A DNA stretch of 17,385 nt, from positions 1-17,385 of the forward strand of contig CAMLDO010000038.1 of the NCBI GenBank assembly GCA_946478865.1, written 5' to 3'. Under the pieces are notes generated by a model. That model worked only from the letters and a program-made list of their open reading frames with translations, was not told the origin of the DNA and did not search any database. Position numbers and translations under genes: made by a program. This DNA comes from an uncultured Methylobacillus sp. GTDB lineage: Bacteria; Pseudomonadota; Gammaproteobacteria; Burkholderiales; Methylophilaceae. The stretch's first letter is position 1; each line of letters starts with the position of its first letter. Positions 1 through 6,934 of this stretch are shown here, piece after piece.

Positions 1-1148
1 AGCGCGGCGCAGCCGATGCGGAACGCGACATCCGCGGCTTTGCAGTCAAGTTCTACACCGAGGAAGGCAACTGGGATCTGGTCGGCAACAACACGCCGGT
101 ATTCTTCCTGCGCGACCCGCTCAAGTTCCCGGACCTGAACCACGCGGTCAAGCGCGACCCACGCACCAACATGCGCAGCGCCAAGAACAACTGGGACTTC
201 TGGACCTCGCTGCCGGAAGCTTTGCATCAGGTCACCATCGTCATGAGCGATCGCGGGCTTCCGGCCAGCTACCGCCACATGCACGGCTTCGGCAGCCATA
301 CCTTCAGCTTCATCAACGCGCAGAACGAGCGCACCTGGGTGAAGTTCCATTTCCGCACGCACCAGGGCATCAAGAACCTGACCGACGCGGAAGCGGAAGC
401 CATTGTCGGCAAGGATCGCGAGAGCCACCAGCGCGACCTGTTCGAGGCCATCGAGAACGGCGATTACCCGAAGTGGACGCTGTATGTGCAGGTGATGCCG
501 GAGAAGGAAGCGAGCCAAGTGCCGTACAACCCGTTCGACCTCACCAAGGTGTGGCCGCACAAGGACTACCCGCTCATCGAGGTGGGCGTGATGGAGCTCA
601 ACCGCAATCCGGAAAACTTCTTCGCCGAAGTGGAGCAGTCGGCGTTCAACCCGGCGGCGGTCGTACCCGGCATCAGCTTCTCGCCGGACAAGATGCTGCA
701 GGCGCGCCTGTTCTCCTACGGGGATGCGCAGCGCTACCGGCTGGGCGTGAACCATCACCAGATTCCGGTCAACGCGCCCAAGTGCCCATTCCACAGCTAT
801 CACCGCGACGGGGCAATGCGTGTAGATGGAAACCACGGCAGTCGCATCGGTTACGAGCCCAACAGCTATGGTCAATGGCAGGAACAGCCGGACTATCGTG
901 AGCCGCCGCTCTCGATCGAGGGTACGGCCGACCATTGGAATCATCGTGAGGACACGGACTACTACTCGCAAGCAGGCAATCTGTTCCGCCTCATGACGGC
1001 GGACGAGCAGCAGCGCTTGTTCGAGAACACCGCCCGCTCCATCGGCGGCGCCCCGCGCGAAATCCAGGAGCGCCATATCGCCAACTGCACCCAGGCCGAT
1101 CCGGCTTACGGCGCAGGGGTCGCAAAGGCGTTGGGAATCATCTTGTAA
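1..1148 (+). CDS. katA: Haem catalase, C-terminal part (5' end outside window)
   Basis: Monofunctional haem catalase, which breaks hydrogen peroxide into water and oxygen in the cytoplasm. The frame is open from the window edge (first full codon at 3), so the beginning, including the catalytic His region, is missing. Visible catalase signatures are [18 protein letters not shown] near the left edge, whose Asn lies in the distal haem pocket, then [24 protein letters not shown], and the proximal haem-ligand segment [14 protein letters not shown] around 705-746, whose Tyr is the haem ligand. The C-terminus stops soon after the catalase core, with no flavodoxin-like extension, so it belongs to the small-subunit type. 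The first ATG inside the window (171) is internal and not the start. A GC-rich hairpin follows the stop. Family is certain; the exact katA/katB symbol is a guess. Confidence 0.95.
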   Translation, partial: RGAADAERDIRGFAVKFYTEEGNWDLVGNNTPVFFLRDPLKFPDLNHAVKRDPRTNMRSAKNNWDFWTSLPEALHQVTIVMSDRGLPASYRHMHGFGSHTFSFINAQNERTWVKFHFRTHQGIKNLTDAEAEAIVGKDRESHQRDLFEAIENGDYPKWTLYVQVMPEKEASQVPYNPFDLTKVWPHKDYPLIEVGVMELNRNPENFFAEVEQSAFNPAAVVPGISFSPDKMLQARLFSYGDAQRYRLGVNHHQIPVNAPKCPFHSYHRDGAMRVDGNHGSRIGYEPNSYGQWQEQPDYREPPLSIEGTADHWNHREDTDYYSQAGNLFRLMTADEQQRLFENTARSIGGAPREIQERHIANCTQADPAYGAGVAKALGIIL

Positions 1149-1156
1149 TGCAGCAT

Positions 1157-1178
1157 GCCCGCCCTGCGGGGCGGGCTT
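1157..1178 (+). terminator. GC-rich hairpin after catalase, weak terminator
   Basis: GCCCGCCC (1157-1164) pairs with GGGCGGGC (1169-1176) around the loop TGCG, starting 8 bases after the catalase stop. Only two T residues follow directly, then ACATCAATAAGG, so this is a strong hairpin with a poor T-tract. It could be a leaky terminator or a 3' stabilising structure. The second reading would let transcription run on into the small ORF at 1198. Confidence 0.5.
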
Positions 1179-1197
1179 ACATCAATAAGGAAAAATC

Positions 1198-1299
1198 ATG
1201 AAAGCGATGGTCTTAAGGGTTTGGGAATTTCTCAGCACACAAATAACGGCTGCCCAGTCCGCCAACAGCAAAGAAGAAGAAACCTGGCTCGGCATTTGA
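1198..1299 (+). CDS. Possible 33-residue small protein
   Basis: A short frame starting MKAMVLRVWEFLSTQI and ending EEETWLGI. I do not recognise it. Its support is an AAGGAAAAATC ribosome-binding context directly before the ATG (AAGGA at 1187-1191, 6 nt spacing) and its position as the next frame after catalase. The first half is amphipathic and aromatic, which could form one helix. The second half is polar and acidic with a terminal Trp. No signal peptide or cysteine is seen. The stop is immediately next to the left arm of the 1300-1373 inverted repeat. It could be a cotranscribed small protein, a leader peptide, or chance. The A/G-rich context alone is modest evidence. Confidence 0.35.
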   Translation: MKAMVLRVWEFLSTQITAAQSANSKEEETWLGI

Positions 1300-1373
1300 A
1301 TTTACCTCAAAAATTTGCAAATAAAGCCTTATATAAATAATATATTGCTTTAAACGCAAAATTTGAGGTAAAT
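1300..1373. repeat. Long imperfect inverted repeat around the argA promoter
   Basis: The outer arms ATTTACCTCAAA (1300-1311) and TTTGAGGTAAAT (1362-1373) are perfect reverse complements over 12 bases. Homology continues inward with one base of slippage: TTTGC then TAAAGC on the left (ending 1327), matching GCTTTA then GCAAAA on the right (starting 1347). An AT-rich 19-bp centre (1328-1346) remains. The repeat holds the likely argA promoter, and its right arm contains the GAGG ribosome binding site, with the start codon at 1375. It could be a paired operator for an HTH protein (possibly the adjacent XRE-ArgA itself) or, if transcribed from upstream, an RNA hairpin in which ACCTC masks GAGGT. 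Confidence 0.85.
1315..1343 (+). promoter_or_regulatory. Candidate sigma-70 promoter of the XRE-argA gene
   Basis: TTGCAA (1315-1320), a 17-bp spacer, and TAATAT (1338-1343) lie in the most AT-rich stretch upstream of argA. The -35 box overlaps the inner left arm of the inverted repeat and the -10 box lies in its centre, so a protein bound at the arms would cover or bracket the promoter. The -10 match is only partial, and TATAAA at 1332 or TATATT at 1341 are alternatives. Confidence 0.45.
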
Positions 1374-1374
1374 C

Positions 1375-2946
1375 ATGCCGCTTGGAGAAGCGCTACGCAA
1401 ACGCCGCAAGGCCCTGGGGCTCACTTTGCAGGAGCTCGCCACTCGCGTTTCGGCTGACAGCGGCAATCTCTCCCGTATCGAGCGTGGAGAACAAGGCCTC
1501 TCCGAAGCCATGCTGCGCCGCCTGTGCTCGGCACTGGATTGCACACCGGCCTTCCTCTACGCCCAGGCAGAAGCCGCCGCAGGCTCTTCGCCACAAGCCG
1601 GGCCGCGCCTCTCGCTGACCCAGCCGCAGGAGTTCGTGCGCTGGTTCCGCTCCGTCGCCCCTTATATTCACGCTTTCGGCGGCCGCACCTTCGTCATTGC
1701 CTTCGGCGGTGAAGTGGTGGACGACGGGCAGTTCGTCTCACTCGCGCACGACCTCAACCTGCTTGCGAGTTTGGAAGTGCGCATCGTGCTGGTCCACGGT
1801 GCTCGCCCGCAGATCGAATCGCGCCTCAAGCGGGCCAATATCGCCTCGCGCTTCGTCAGCGGCTTGCGCGTCACGGACAAGGAAACGATGGAGGCCGTCA
1901 AGGAGGCCAACGGCGCCGTGCGCGTCGAAATCGAATCCCTGCTCTCGATGGGCCTGGTCAACTCGCCAATGGCGGGTGCGGACATTCGCGTGGCGAGCGG
2001 CAATTTCGTTACCGCCAAACCGCTCGGCGTGCGCGAAGGCACTGATCTGCAGCACACCGGCGAGGTCCGCAAGATCGACGCAGAAGGCATCCAGAAGCGC
2101 CTCGACGACGGCGAAATGGTGCTGCTTTCCCCGCTCGGCTATTCGCCCACGGGGGAAACCTTCAACCTCACGCTGGAAGACGTGGCAGCCCACACCGCGA
2201 TCGCGCTCGACGCCGACAAGCTGATCTTCCTCATGGACTCGGTCGGCGTACATAACGTACGCGGCGAATTACTGCGCGAGATGACGACAGCCAAGGCCAA
2301 GAACCTGCTGCGTCATACACAGCAGGAAGGCGCGATCAACATCACCGAGGACGAACGCTACTACCTGCCGTATGCGATCCGCGCTTGCGATCAAGGCGTG
2401 GCGCGTACCCATCTGATCTGCCGCCACACCGACGGCGCGATTCTGCAGGAGCTGTTCACGCACGACGGCATCGGCACCATGATCACAGAGGAACCGCTGG
2501 AGCTGCTGCGTCCGGCGGATATCGGCGATGTGGGCGGCTTGCTGCAACTCATCGAACCGCTGGAGGCGGAGGGCATCCTCGTGCGCCGCGGCCGCGAGCG
2601 GCTGGAAATGGAAATCGGCCACTTCTTCGTGATGGAGCATGACGGACTCATCATCGGTTGCGCGGCGCTGTATCCTTTCCCGGACGAGAGCAAGGCGGAA
2701 CTCGCCTGCCTCGCGGTCAATCCGGCCTTCCGCCGCGGTGGTCGAGGGGACCGCATGCTCAAGTACAGCGAAGAACAGGCCATGAAGCGCGGCATCAGTA
2801 CGCTGTTCGTACTTACCACGCGTACCGAGCACTGGTTCATCGAGCGCGGCTTCGTCGAGGCAGGCATCGAAACCCTGCCGCAGGCCCGCCAGCAGCTCTA
2901 TAACTACCAGCGGCGCTCCAAGGTTTTCATCAAGGAACTGGGCTAG
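1375..2946 (+). CDS. argA: N-acetylglutamate synthase with N-terminal XRE DNA-binding domain
   Basis: Makes N-acetylglutamate from acetyl-CoA and glutamate, the first step of arginine synthesis. It is 523 residues, against about 443 for E. coli ArgA, with three domains. Residues 5-62 are an XRE/Cro-type helix-turn-helix (recognition region [20 protein letters not shown], 17-36). Residues 63-84 are an Ala/Ser/Pro linker. Residues 85-370 are the amino-acid-kinase-like domain, usually the arginine-sensing part ([31 protein letters not shown]). Residues 376-523 are the GNAT domain ([45 protein letters not shown]). The frame is continuous, and no Met or good ribosome binding site precedes the ArgA part, so separate translation is unlikely. 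The start at 1375 has GAGG 6 nt upstream. I infer that the HTH lets the enzyme regulate DNA, perhaps its own inverted repeat. ArgA identity is very secure; the regulatory role is untested. Confidence 0.93.
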   Translation: MPLGEALRKRRKALGLTLQELATRVSADSGNLSRIERGEQGLSEAMLRRLCSALDCTPAFLYAQAEAAAGSSPQAGPRLSLTQPQEFVRWFRSVAPYIHAFGGRTFVIAFGGEVVDDGQFVSLAHDLNLLASLEVRIVLVHGARPQIESRLKRANIASRFVSGLRVTDKETMEAVKEANGAVRVEIESLLSMGLVNSPMAGADIRVASGNFVTAKPLGVREGTDLQHTGEVRKIDAEGIQKRLDDGEMVLLSPLGYSPTGETFNLTLEDVAAHTAIALDADKLIFLMDSVGVHNVRGELLREMTTAKAKNLLRHTQQEGAINITEDERYYLPYAIRACDQGVARTHLICRHTDGAILQELFTHDGIGTMITEEPLELLRPADIGDVGGLLQLIEPLEAEGILVRRGRERLEMEIGHFFVMEHDGLIIGCAALYPFPDESKAELACLAVNPAFRRGGRGDRMLKYSEEQAMKRGISTLFVLTTRTEHWFIERGFVEAGIETLPQARQQLYNYQRRSKVFIKELG

Positions 2947-2972
2947 ACCTCATTTCAAACACAGCTGTCCAA

Positions 2973-3011
2973 TGGGGGTTGCAATTCAGGTTGCAGCCCC
3001 CATTTGCTTTT
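2973..3011 (+). terminator. Rho-independent terminator of argA
   Basis: TGGGGGTTGCAA (2973-2984) pairs with TTGCAGCCCCCA (2991-3002), a 12-bp stem with one G-U pair and the loop TTCAGG. It is followed by TTTGCTTTT. It lies 26 bases after the argA stop. The same bases also carry a sigma-32-like promoter for hslVU (2979-3005), so this short segment seems to do two jobs. Confidence 0.8.
2979..3005 (+). promoter_or_regulatory. Candidate sigma-32 heat-shock promoter of hslVU
   Basis: TTGCAA (2979-2984; family consensus TTGAAA), 13 nt, then CCCCATTT (2998-3005; consensus CCCCATNT, full match). Transcription would begin near 3012, giving a leader of about 20 nt with AGGA at 3021-3024. No other promoter fits between the hairpin and the start codon. 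The hsp20 promoter at 5120-5147 has the same spacer length and a similar -10 element, which supports this reading. Confidence 0.65.
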
Positions 3012-3030
3012 CAAATCCCTAGGAAAAGTC

Positions 3031-3567
3031 ATGGAACAATATCACGGCACCACCATCCTCTCCGTCCGCCGCGGCAACCGCGTTGCCATGGGCGGAGACG
3101 GCCAGGTCACCCTCGGCAACGTCGTCGTCAAGGCCAGCGCGCGCAAGGTGCGTCGCCTCTACAACGGCCAGATCCTCGCCGGATTCGCCGGCGGTACAGC
3201 GGATGCCTTCACGCTGTTCGAGCGCTTCGAGGCCAAGCTGGAAAAACATCAGGGGCATCTGCTCAAAAGTGCGGTAGAACTCGCCAAGGACTGGCGTACC
3301 GACCGCATGCTGCGCAAGCTGGAAGCGATGCTGACCGTTGCAGATCGCGAATCCTCGCTCATCATTACCGGCAACGGCGACGTGCTGGAGCCAGAAAAAG
3401 GCTTGCTCGCCATCGGCAGCGGCGGCGCCTACGCCCAGGCCGCCGCGCTCGCGCTGTTGGACCATACCGAATTGCCACCGGAAGAAATCGTGAAGCAGGC
3501 GCTCGTCATCGCGGGCGATATCTGCATCTACACCAATCAGAACCACACCATCGAAACCCTGGAGTAA
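3031..3567 (+). CDS. hslV: ATP-dependent protease proteolytic subunit HslV
   Basis: Peptidase subunit of the HslUV (ClpQY) bacterial proteasome-like protease, a threonine peptidase forming double hexameric rings in the cytoplasm that degrade unfolded and regulatory proteins. It is 178 residues, normal for the family. The N-terminus [16 protein letters not shown] implies removal of a six-residue leader to expose catalytic Thr7, the equivalent of Thr after Met in E. coli. [44 protein letters not shown] and [14 protein letters not shown] are family blocks. The ATG at 3031 is chosen over an upstream in-frame TTG at 3004 because AGGA sits 6 nt ahead of it and the extension would run into the terminator hairpin. 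hslU follows after 23 nt. Confidence 0.97.
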   Translation: MEQYHGTTILSVRRGNRVAMGGDGQVTLGNVVVKASARKVRRLYNGQILAGFAGGTADAFTLFERFEAKLEKHQGHLLKSAVELAKDWRTDRMLRKLEAMLTVADRESSLIITGNGDVLEPEKGLLAIGSGGAYAQAAALALLDHTELPPEEIVKQALVIAGDICIYTNQNHTIETLE

Positions 3568-3590
3568 CGAGGCTTGCCCTCGACACCATC

Positions 3591-4919
3591 ATGAGCCAAA
3601 TGACCCCGCAGGAAATCGTCCACGAACTCGACAAGCACGTCGTCGGCCAGTCCGCCGCCAAGCGCGCTGTCGCCATTGCCTTGCGCAACCGCTGGCGCCG
3701 CGCCCAGGTGCAGGAGCCGATGCAGCAGGAAATCAAACCCAAGAACATTCTCATGATCGGACCTACCGGAGTCGGCAAGACCGAGATTGCGCGCCGTCTC
3801 GCCCGCCTCGCGAATGCACCTTTCATCAAGGTCGAGGCCACCAAGTTCACCGAAGTCGGCTATGTCGGCAAGGACGTGGACTCCATCATCCGCGACCTCG
3901 CGGAAACCGCGATCAAGCAGACGCGCGAGCAGGAAATGGAAAAAGTCCGCGTGCGCGCGCAGGATGCCGCCGAGGATCGCGTGATCGACATCCTGCTGCC
4001 GCCGGCGCGCAGCTTCAGCGACGCGCCGCCATCTGCCACCGATACCGAAACGCGCCAGAAATTCCGCAAGATGCTGCGCGAAGGCAAGCTGGACGACAAG
4101 GAGATCGACGTGGATGTCGCCATGCCGGCGACCCACATGGAAATCTTCGCCCCGCCCGGCATGGAAGAACTGACCAGCCAGATCCAGAACGCTTTCCAGG
4201 GTATGGCCGGGGGCAAGTCCAAGACGCGCAAGCTCAGGATTTCCGAGGCGATGAAACTGCTGACCGAAGAGGAAGCAGGCAAGCTGGTCAACGACGACGA
4301 GATCAAGCAGCGCGCGGTCCGCAACGTCGAGCAGAACGGCATCGTCTTCATCGATGAGATCGACAAGATCACGAGCCGCTCCGAAGGCAGCGGCGCGGAC
4401 GTTTCCCGCCACGGCGTGCAGCGCGATCTGCTGCCGCTGGTCGAAGGCACCACCGTGACCACCAAGTACGGCATGATCAAGACCGACCATATCCTGTTCA
4501 TTGCCAGCGGCGCCTTCCACCTGGCGAAGCCCTCCGACCTGATTCCGGAACTGCAAGGCCGCCTGCCGATTCGCGTCGAGCTGGGCTCGCTCACGGTGGA
4601 AGACTTCGAGAAGATTCTGACTGGCACCGATGCCTGTCTCACACGGCAATACGAAGCACTGCTGGCCACCGAAAACGTCAAGCTGGAGTTCAGCCCTGAT
4701 GCGGTGCGACGTCTGGCCGAAATCGCATGGCAGGTGAACGAGCGCACTGAAAACATCGGCGCGCGACGCCTGCATACAGTCATGGAAAAGCTGCTGGAAG
4801 AGATTTCCTTCGATGCGGACAAGCACGAAGGCAGCACCAAAGTCATCGATGCCGCCTATGTGGGCGAAAAGCTGAACACCCTATCGCAGGACGAAGACCT
4901 GGCTCGCTACGTACTGTAA
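3591..4919 (+). CDS. hslU: HslU, ATPase subunit of the HslUV protease
   Basis: AAA+ unfoldase that recognises, unfolds and threads substrates into HslV. It is 442 residues, matching the family (443 in E. coli). It shows Walker A GPTGVGKT (57-64), the [16 protein letters not shown] pore-loop region near 85-101, the intermediate domain (about 110-240), Walker B IVFIDEID (251-258), and the C-terminal tail EDLARYVL that docks into HslV. The start [10 protein letters not shown] at 3591 aligns with E. coli MSEMTPREIV. A longer in-frame extension upstream only covers hslV in the wrong frame. The ribosome binding site is weak. A small hairpin, CGAGG-cttgc-CCTCG (3568-3582), fills the gap after hslV, so translation may depend on coupling to hslV. 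No terminator is seen before the one at 5075. Confidence 0.97.
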   Translation: MSQMTPQEIVHELDKHVVGQSAAKRAVAIALRNRWRRAQVQEPMQQEIKPKNILMIGPTGVGKTEIARRLARLANAPFIKVEATKFTEVGYVGKDVDSIIRDLAETAIKQTREQEMEKVRVRAQDAAEDRVIDILLPPARSFSDAPPSATDTETRQKFRKMLREGKLDDKEIDVDVAMPATHMEIFAPPGMEELTSQIQNAFQGMAGGKSKTRKLRISEAMKLLTEEEAGKLVNDDEIKQRAVRNVEQNGIVFIDEIDKITSRSEGSGADVSRHGVQRDLLPLVEGTTVTTKYGMIKTDHILFIASGAFHLAKPSDLIPELQGRLPIRVELGSLTVEDFEKILTGTDACLTRQYEALLATENVKLEFSPDAVRRLAEIAWQVNERTENIGARRLHTVMEKLLEEISFDADKHEGSTKVIDAAYVGEKLNTLSQDEDLARYVL

Positions 4920-5002
4920 GTCATGCGCGGAATCAGTCCACGAGCATCTATTAAAAAAACGGCCCTCCAGAATAGCCCCACAGAAAATAATTTAAGATAA
5001 CT

Positions 5003-5033
5003 TTGTCCTTATTTTAAAAACTTCTGCTACAAT
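5003..5033 (+). promoter_or_regulatory. Candidate extended -10 promoter of the small RNA
   Basis: TGCTACAAT (5025-5033) is an extended -10 element (TGn + TACAAT). The best -35 is TTGTCC at 5003-5008 with a long 19-bp spacer. The stretch before it (about 4950-5020) is A/T-rich, like an UP element. Transcription would start near 5040, leading directly into a 6-bp hairpin and then a terminator, with no coding frame between. Confidence 0.5.
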
Positions 5034-5039
5034 GGGTTC

Positions 5040-5101
5040 CGTGAAAGCTTGGTTTCACAGTATCTCCTCCTTTGAGCGGCTCTAACTGGGCCGCTTTTTT
5101 T
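5040..5101 (+). ncRNA. Candidate small RNA with CUCCUCC single-stranded motif
   Basis: A predicted transcript of about 60 nt. GTGAAA (5041-5046) pairs with TTTCAC (5053-5058) around GCTTGG. Next comes an unpaired stretch AGTATCTCCTCCTTTG, with CTCCTCC at 5064-5070. A GC-rich terminator hairpin and seven T residues end it. A hairpin, a CU-rich linker complementary to ribosome binding sites, and a terminator form a common small-RNA layout. Its place between hslU and hsp20 suggests a link to heat shock, but its promoter looks like sigma-70. Alternatively it is only the hslVU 3' end. I cannot assign it to a named RNA family. Confidence 0.5.
5075..5101 (+). terminator. Intrinsic terminator after hslU / of the small RNA
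   Basis: AGCGGCTC (5075-5082) pairs with GGGCCGCT (5088-5095), with one T-G wobble, around the loop TAACT. Seven T residues follow (5095-5101, the first shared with the stem). This is the first terminator after hslU and would also end the candidate small RNA. Confidence 0.85.
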
Positions 5102-5119
5102 ATTTACTGCATCCTCCCT

Positions 5120-5147
5120 CTTGAAATTCTCCATCAAGTCACCATTT
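5120..5147 (+). promoter_or_regulatory. Sigma-32 heat-shock promoter of hsp20
   Basis: CTTGAAA (5120-5126) matches the sigma-32 -35 consensus fully. After 13 nt comes CACCATTT (5140-5147), 7 of 8 positions of CCCCATNT. The start would fall near 5154, giving a leader of about 48 nt before the hsp20 ATG. It lies just after the small-RNA terminator, so hsp20 is its own unit. Confidence 0.75.
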
Positions 5148-5201
5148 AGCCATCAAAGGCAGTTAATCCATTGATTCTGATTTGAATGAAAGGAGACACA
5201 A

Positions 5202-5645
5202 ATGGCTAATGTGACACGTTTCGACCCATTCCAGACTACTGGTATTTTCAGCGGAAATGACCCGTTTGACGAAGTATTTAAAGGATTCTTCCGCCCTGTT
5301 CGCGTGGAGAATCAGGCCCCCACGCAATTCAAGATGGATGTGAAAGAGGACGATAAAGGCTATCAAGTGCACGCCGAGATCCCCGGCGTGAAGAAAGAAG
5401 ATATCCACGTCACCATCGACGGCAACCAGGTATCGATCAGCGCGGAAGTGAAGCAGGAAAAGGAAGTGAAGGAAGGCGAGAAGGTCCTGCGTTCCGAACG
5501 TTACTACGGCAAGGTCGCCCGCAGCTTTGCGCTGGGGGCGGATATCGACGAAAACACCGCTCAGGCCAAGTATGACAACGGTGTGCTGGAGCTGACCCTG
5601 CCCAAGAAGGTCGTGGCTCCGACCAAGCGGCTGACGATCAACTAA
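5202..5645 (+). CDS. Hsp20 / small heat-shock protein (alpha-crystallin family)
   Basis: ATP-independent holdase chaperone that binds unfolding proteins during heat or other stress, usually as large oligomers. It is 147 residues. A variable N-terminal arm (FDPFQTTGIFSGNDPFDEVF) is followed by an alpha-crystallin domain from about residue 40 (FKMDVKEDDKGYQVHAEIPG, VKKEDIHVTIDGNQVSISAE). The typical ending is AKYDNGVLELTLPKK and then the short C-terminal KRLTIN tail. The ribosome binding site AAAGGAGA (5189-5196) is strong and fixes the start. A sigma-32 promoter lies upstream and a T-rich terminator with a CTCCTCC motif lies downstream. It is a single-gene unit converging on the glycolate oxidase operon. 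Family certain; the subclass name is not assigned. Confidence 0.95.
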   Translation: MANVTRFDPFQTTGIFSGNDPFDEVFKGFFRPVRVENQAPTQFKMDVKEDDKGYQVHAEIPGVKKEDIHVTIDGNQVSISAEVKQEKEVKEGEKVLRSERYYGKVARSFALGADIDENTAQAKYDNGVLELTLPKKVVAPTKRLTIN

Positions 5646-5658
5646 CCGCTCTCATCTT

Positions 5659-5701
5659 CAGAATCTCCTCCCTGGGCGGTCGCAAGGCCGCCATTTTTTT
5701 T
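5659..5701 (+). terminator. hsp20 terminator with second CTCCTCC motif
   Basis: CAGAATCTCCTCC (5659-5671) is followed by GGCGGTC (5675-5681) pairing with GGCCGCC (5686-5692) around the GNRA-type loop GCAA, then A and eight T residues. The module resembles 5058-5101, which reads CAGTATCTCCTCC followed by a GC hairpin and T run. It ends the hsp20 transcript and might release a short 3'-UTR RNA. ACCGC at 5645-5649 could pair with GCGGT at 5676-5680 as an alternative fold. Confidence 0.85.
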
Positions 5702-5731
5702 GCCTCGCACTCCACTTGTGTCAGCAGCGGA

Positions 5732-6934
5732 TCAGATATCGATGAGTTCGATCCAGTGTCTGACCGGCACCCCCGCCGCAGAAGCCAGATGCGCGATGCA
5801 GCCGATATTCGCCGAGACGATCAGTTCCGGGCGTCCGCTCATCAACGCCGTGATTTTCTGCTCCCGCAGCTGGCGCGACATTTCCGGCTGCAACAGCGAA
5901 TAAGTCCCCGCCGCCCCGCAGCACAGATGCGCATCGCTCACCGACACGAGCTCGTGCCCCAGCTTGCGCAGCACATCCTCCACCAGCCCCGGGAGTTTTT
6001 GCCCATGCTGCAGGGTACAGGGGGGATGATAGGCTACGCGCCGCGATCTGCCGGCGAGCAGCTCCAGGTTCTCGCTCGCCAATACTTCACCGATATCCCG
6101 CGCCAGCGCGGAAATACGGGCCGCCTTTTCCGCATATTCGGGATCGTCGCGCAGCAGATAGCCGTAGTCCTTGACCTGAGCACCACAAGCGCTGGCGGTC
6201 ATGACGACTGCCTCCGCTCCCGCAACCACTTCCGGCCACCAGGCATCGATATTGCGGCGCATGAAATCGCGTGCCTCTTCGGGCGCGGAAAGATGCTGAC
6301 TGAGAGCTCCGCAGCATCCAGCACGGCGCACCCGGATCAAACTGATGCCGAGCTTGTCCAGCACACGCGCTGCCCGGGCATTGATATTCGGCGCCATGAC
6401 AGGCTGTACGCACCCGTCCAGCACCAGCATGCGGCGCGCATGACGCGGCTTGAGCCAGGCGGGCGCGGATTGTTTTTCGGGAATCTTGGCGGCAAGCATG
6501 GCGGGCAACAGCGAACGGACGAGACGTGCCAGGCCGAGAAAGGGGCGGAATAGCCAGGGACGCGCCAGCACCTTGCGCAATAGCGTTCGTGAGATCCGCT
6601 GCTGCCAGGAGCGCGAAACGCGCGCTTCCACGGCGACGCGCCCGATATCCAGCAAACGGCCATACTCGACGCCCGAGGGACAGGTGGTTTCGCAGTTCCG
6701 GCAAGTCAGGCAGCGGTCCAGATGCAGCATGGTGCCCGCCCCGGCCTCCTGCCCCTCCAACATTTGCTTGATCAGATAGATGCGGCCGCGCGGCCCGTCG
6801 AGCTCGTCGCCCCGGAGCTGATAGGTCGGACAGGTAGCGTTGCAGAAACCGCAATGCACGCATTTGCGCAGGATGGCATTGGCCTCCTGGCCTTGTGCGG
6901 TATCGAGAAAATCGTCGGGAAGACGGGTTTGCAT
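5732..6934 (-). CDS. glcF: Glycolate oxidase iron-sulfur subunit GlcF
   Basis: Iron-sulfur subunit of the membrane-associated GlcDEF glycolate oxidase, which turns glycolate into glyoxylate and passes electrons towards the quinone pool. It is 400 residues. Two 4Fe-4S clusters are visible: CVHCGFCNATCP (Cys 25, 28, 31, 35) and CLTCRNCETTCP (Cys 75, 78, 81, 85). Two CCG domains typical of this family follow, with AGCCGAL near 207 and LCCGAAGTYS near 338. It is the last gene of the operon. Its ATG overlaps the glcE stop by one base (TAATG), so the two are translationally coupled. No clear terminator is visible after the stop on this strand; the hsp20 terminator hairpin lies there but lacks a T-tract in this direction. 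Confidence 0.95.
   Translation of the reverse strand: MQTRLPDDFLDTAQGQEANAILRKCVHCGFCNATCPTYQLRGDELDGPRGRIYLIKQMLEGQEAGAGTMLHLDRCLTCRNCETTCPSGVEYGRLLDIGRVAVEARVSRSWQQRISRTLLRKVLARPWLFRPFLGLARLVRSLLPAMLAAKIPEKQSAPAWLKPRHARRMLVLDGCVQPVMAPNINARAARVLDKLGISLIRVRRAGCCGALSQHLSAPEEARDFMRRNIDAWWPEVVAGAEAVVMTASACGAQVKDYGYLLRDDPEYAEKAARISALARDIGEVLASENLELLAGRSRRVAYHPPCTLQHGQKLPGLVEDVLRKLGHELVSVSDAHLCCGAAGTYSLLQPEMSRQLREQKITALMSGRPELIVSANIGCIAHLASAAGVPVRHWIELIDI

Noticed and set aside
1300..1373. Miniature transposable element (inverted ends about 74 bp apart)
   Set aside because: There is no target-site duplication at the ends and no second copy in the window, and the position over a promoter and ribosome binding site fits regulation better.
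2979..3590. N-terminal extension of the hslU frame to 2979
   Set aside because: The extension lies over hslV in another frame, is Arg/His/Pro-rich and has no similarity to HslU; E. coli alignment fixes the start at 3591.
3537..4826. 429-codon open frame on the minus strand across hslU
   Set aside because: It is antisense to a secure hslU in GC-rich codons, has no family motif and no ribosome binding site; it is a shadow.
5675..5701. Bidirectional terminator shared by hsp20 and the glycolate operon
   Set aside because: On the minus strand the hairpin is followed by AGGGAGGAG, not a T run, so it lacks an intrinsic-terminator tail for glcF.
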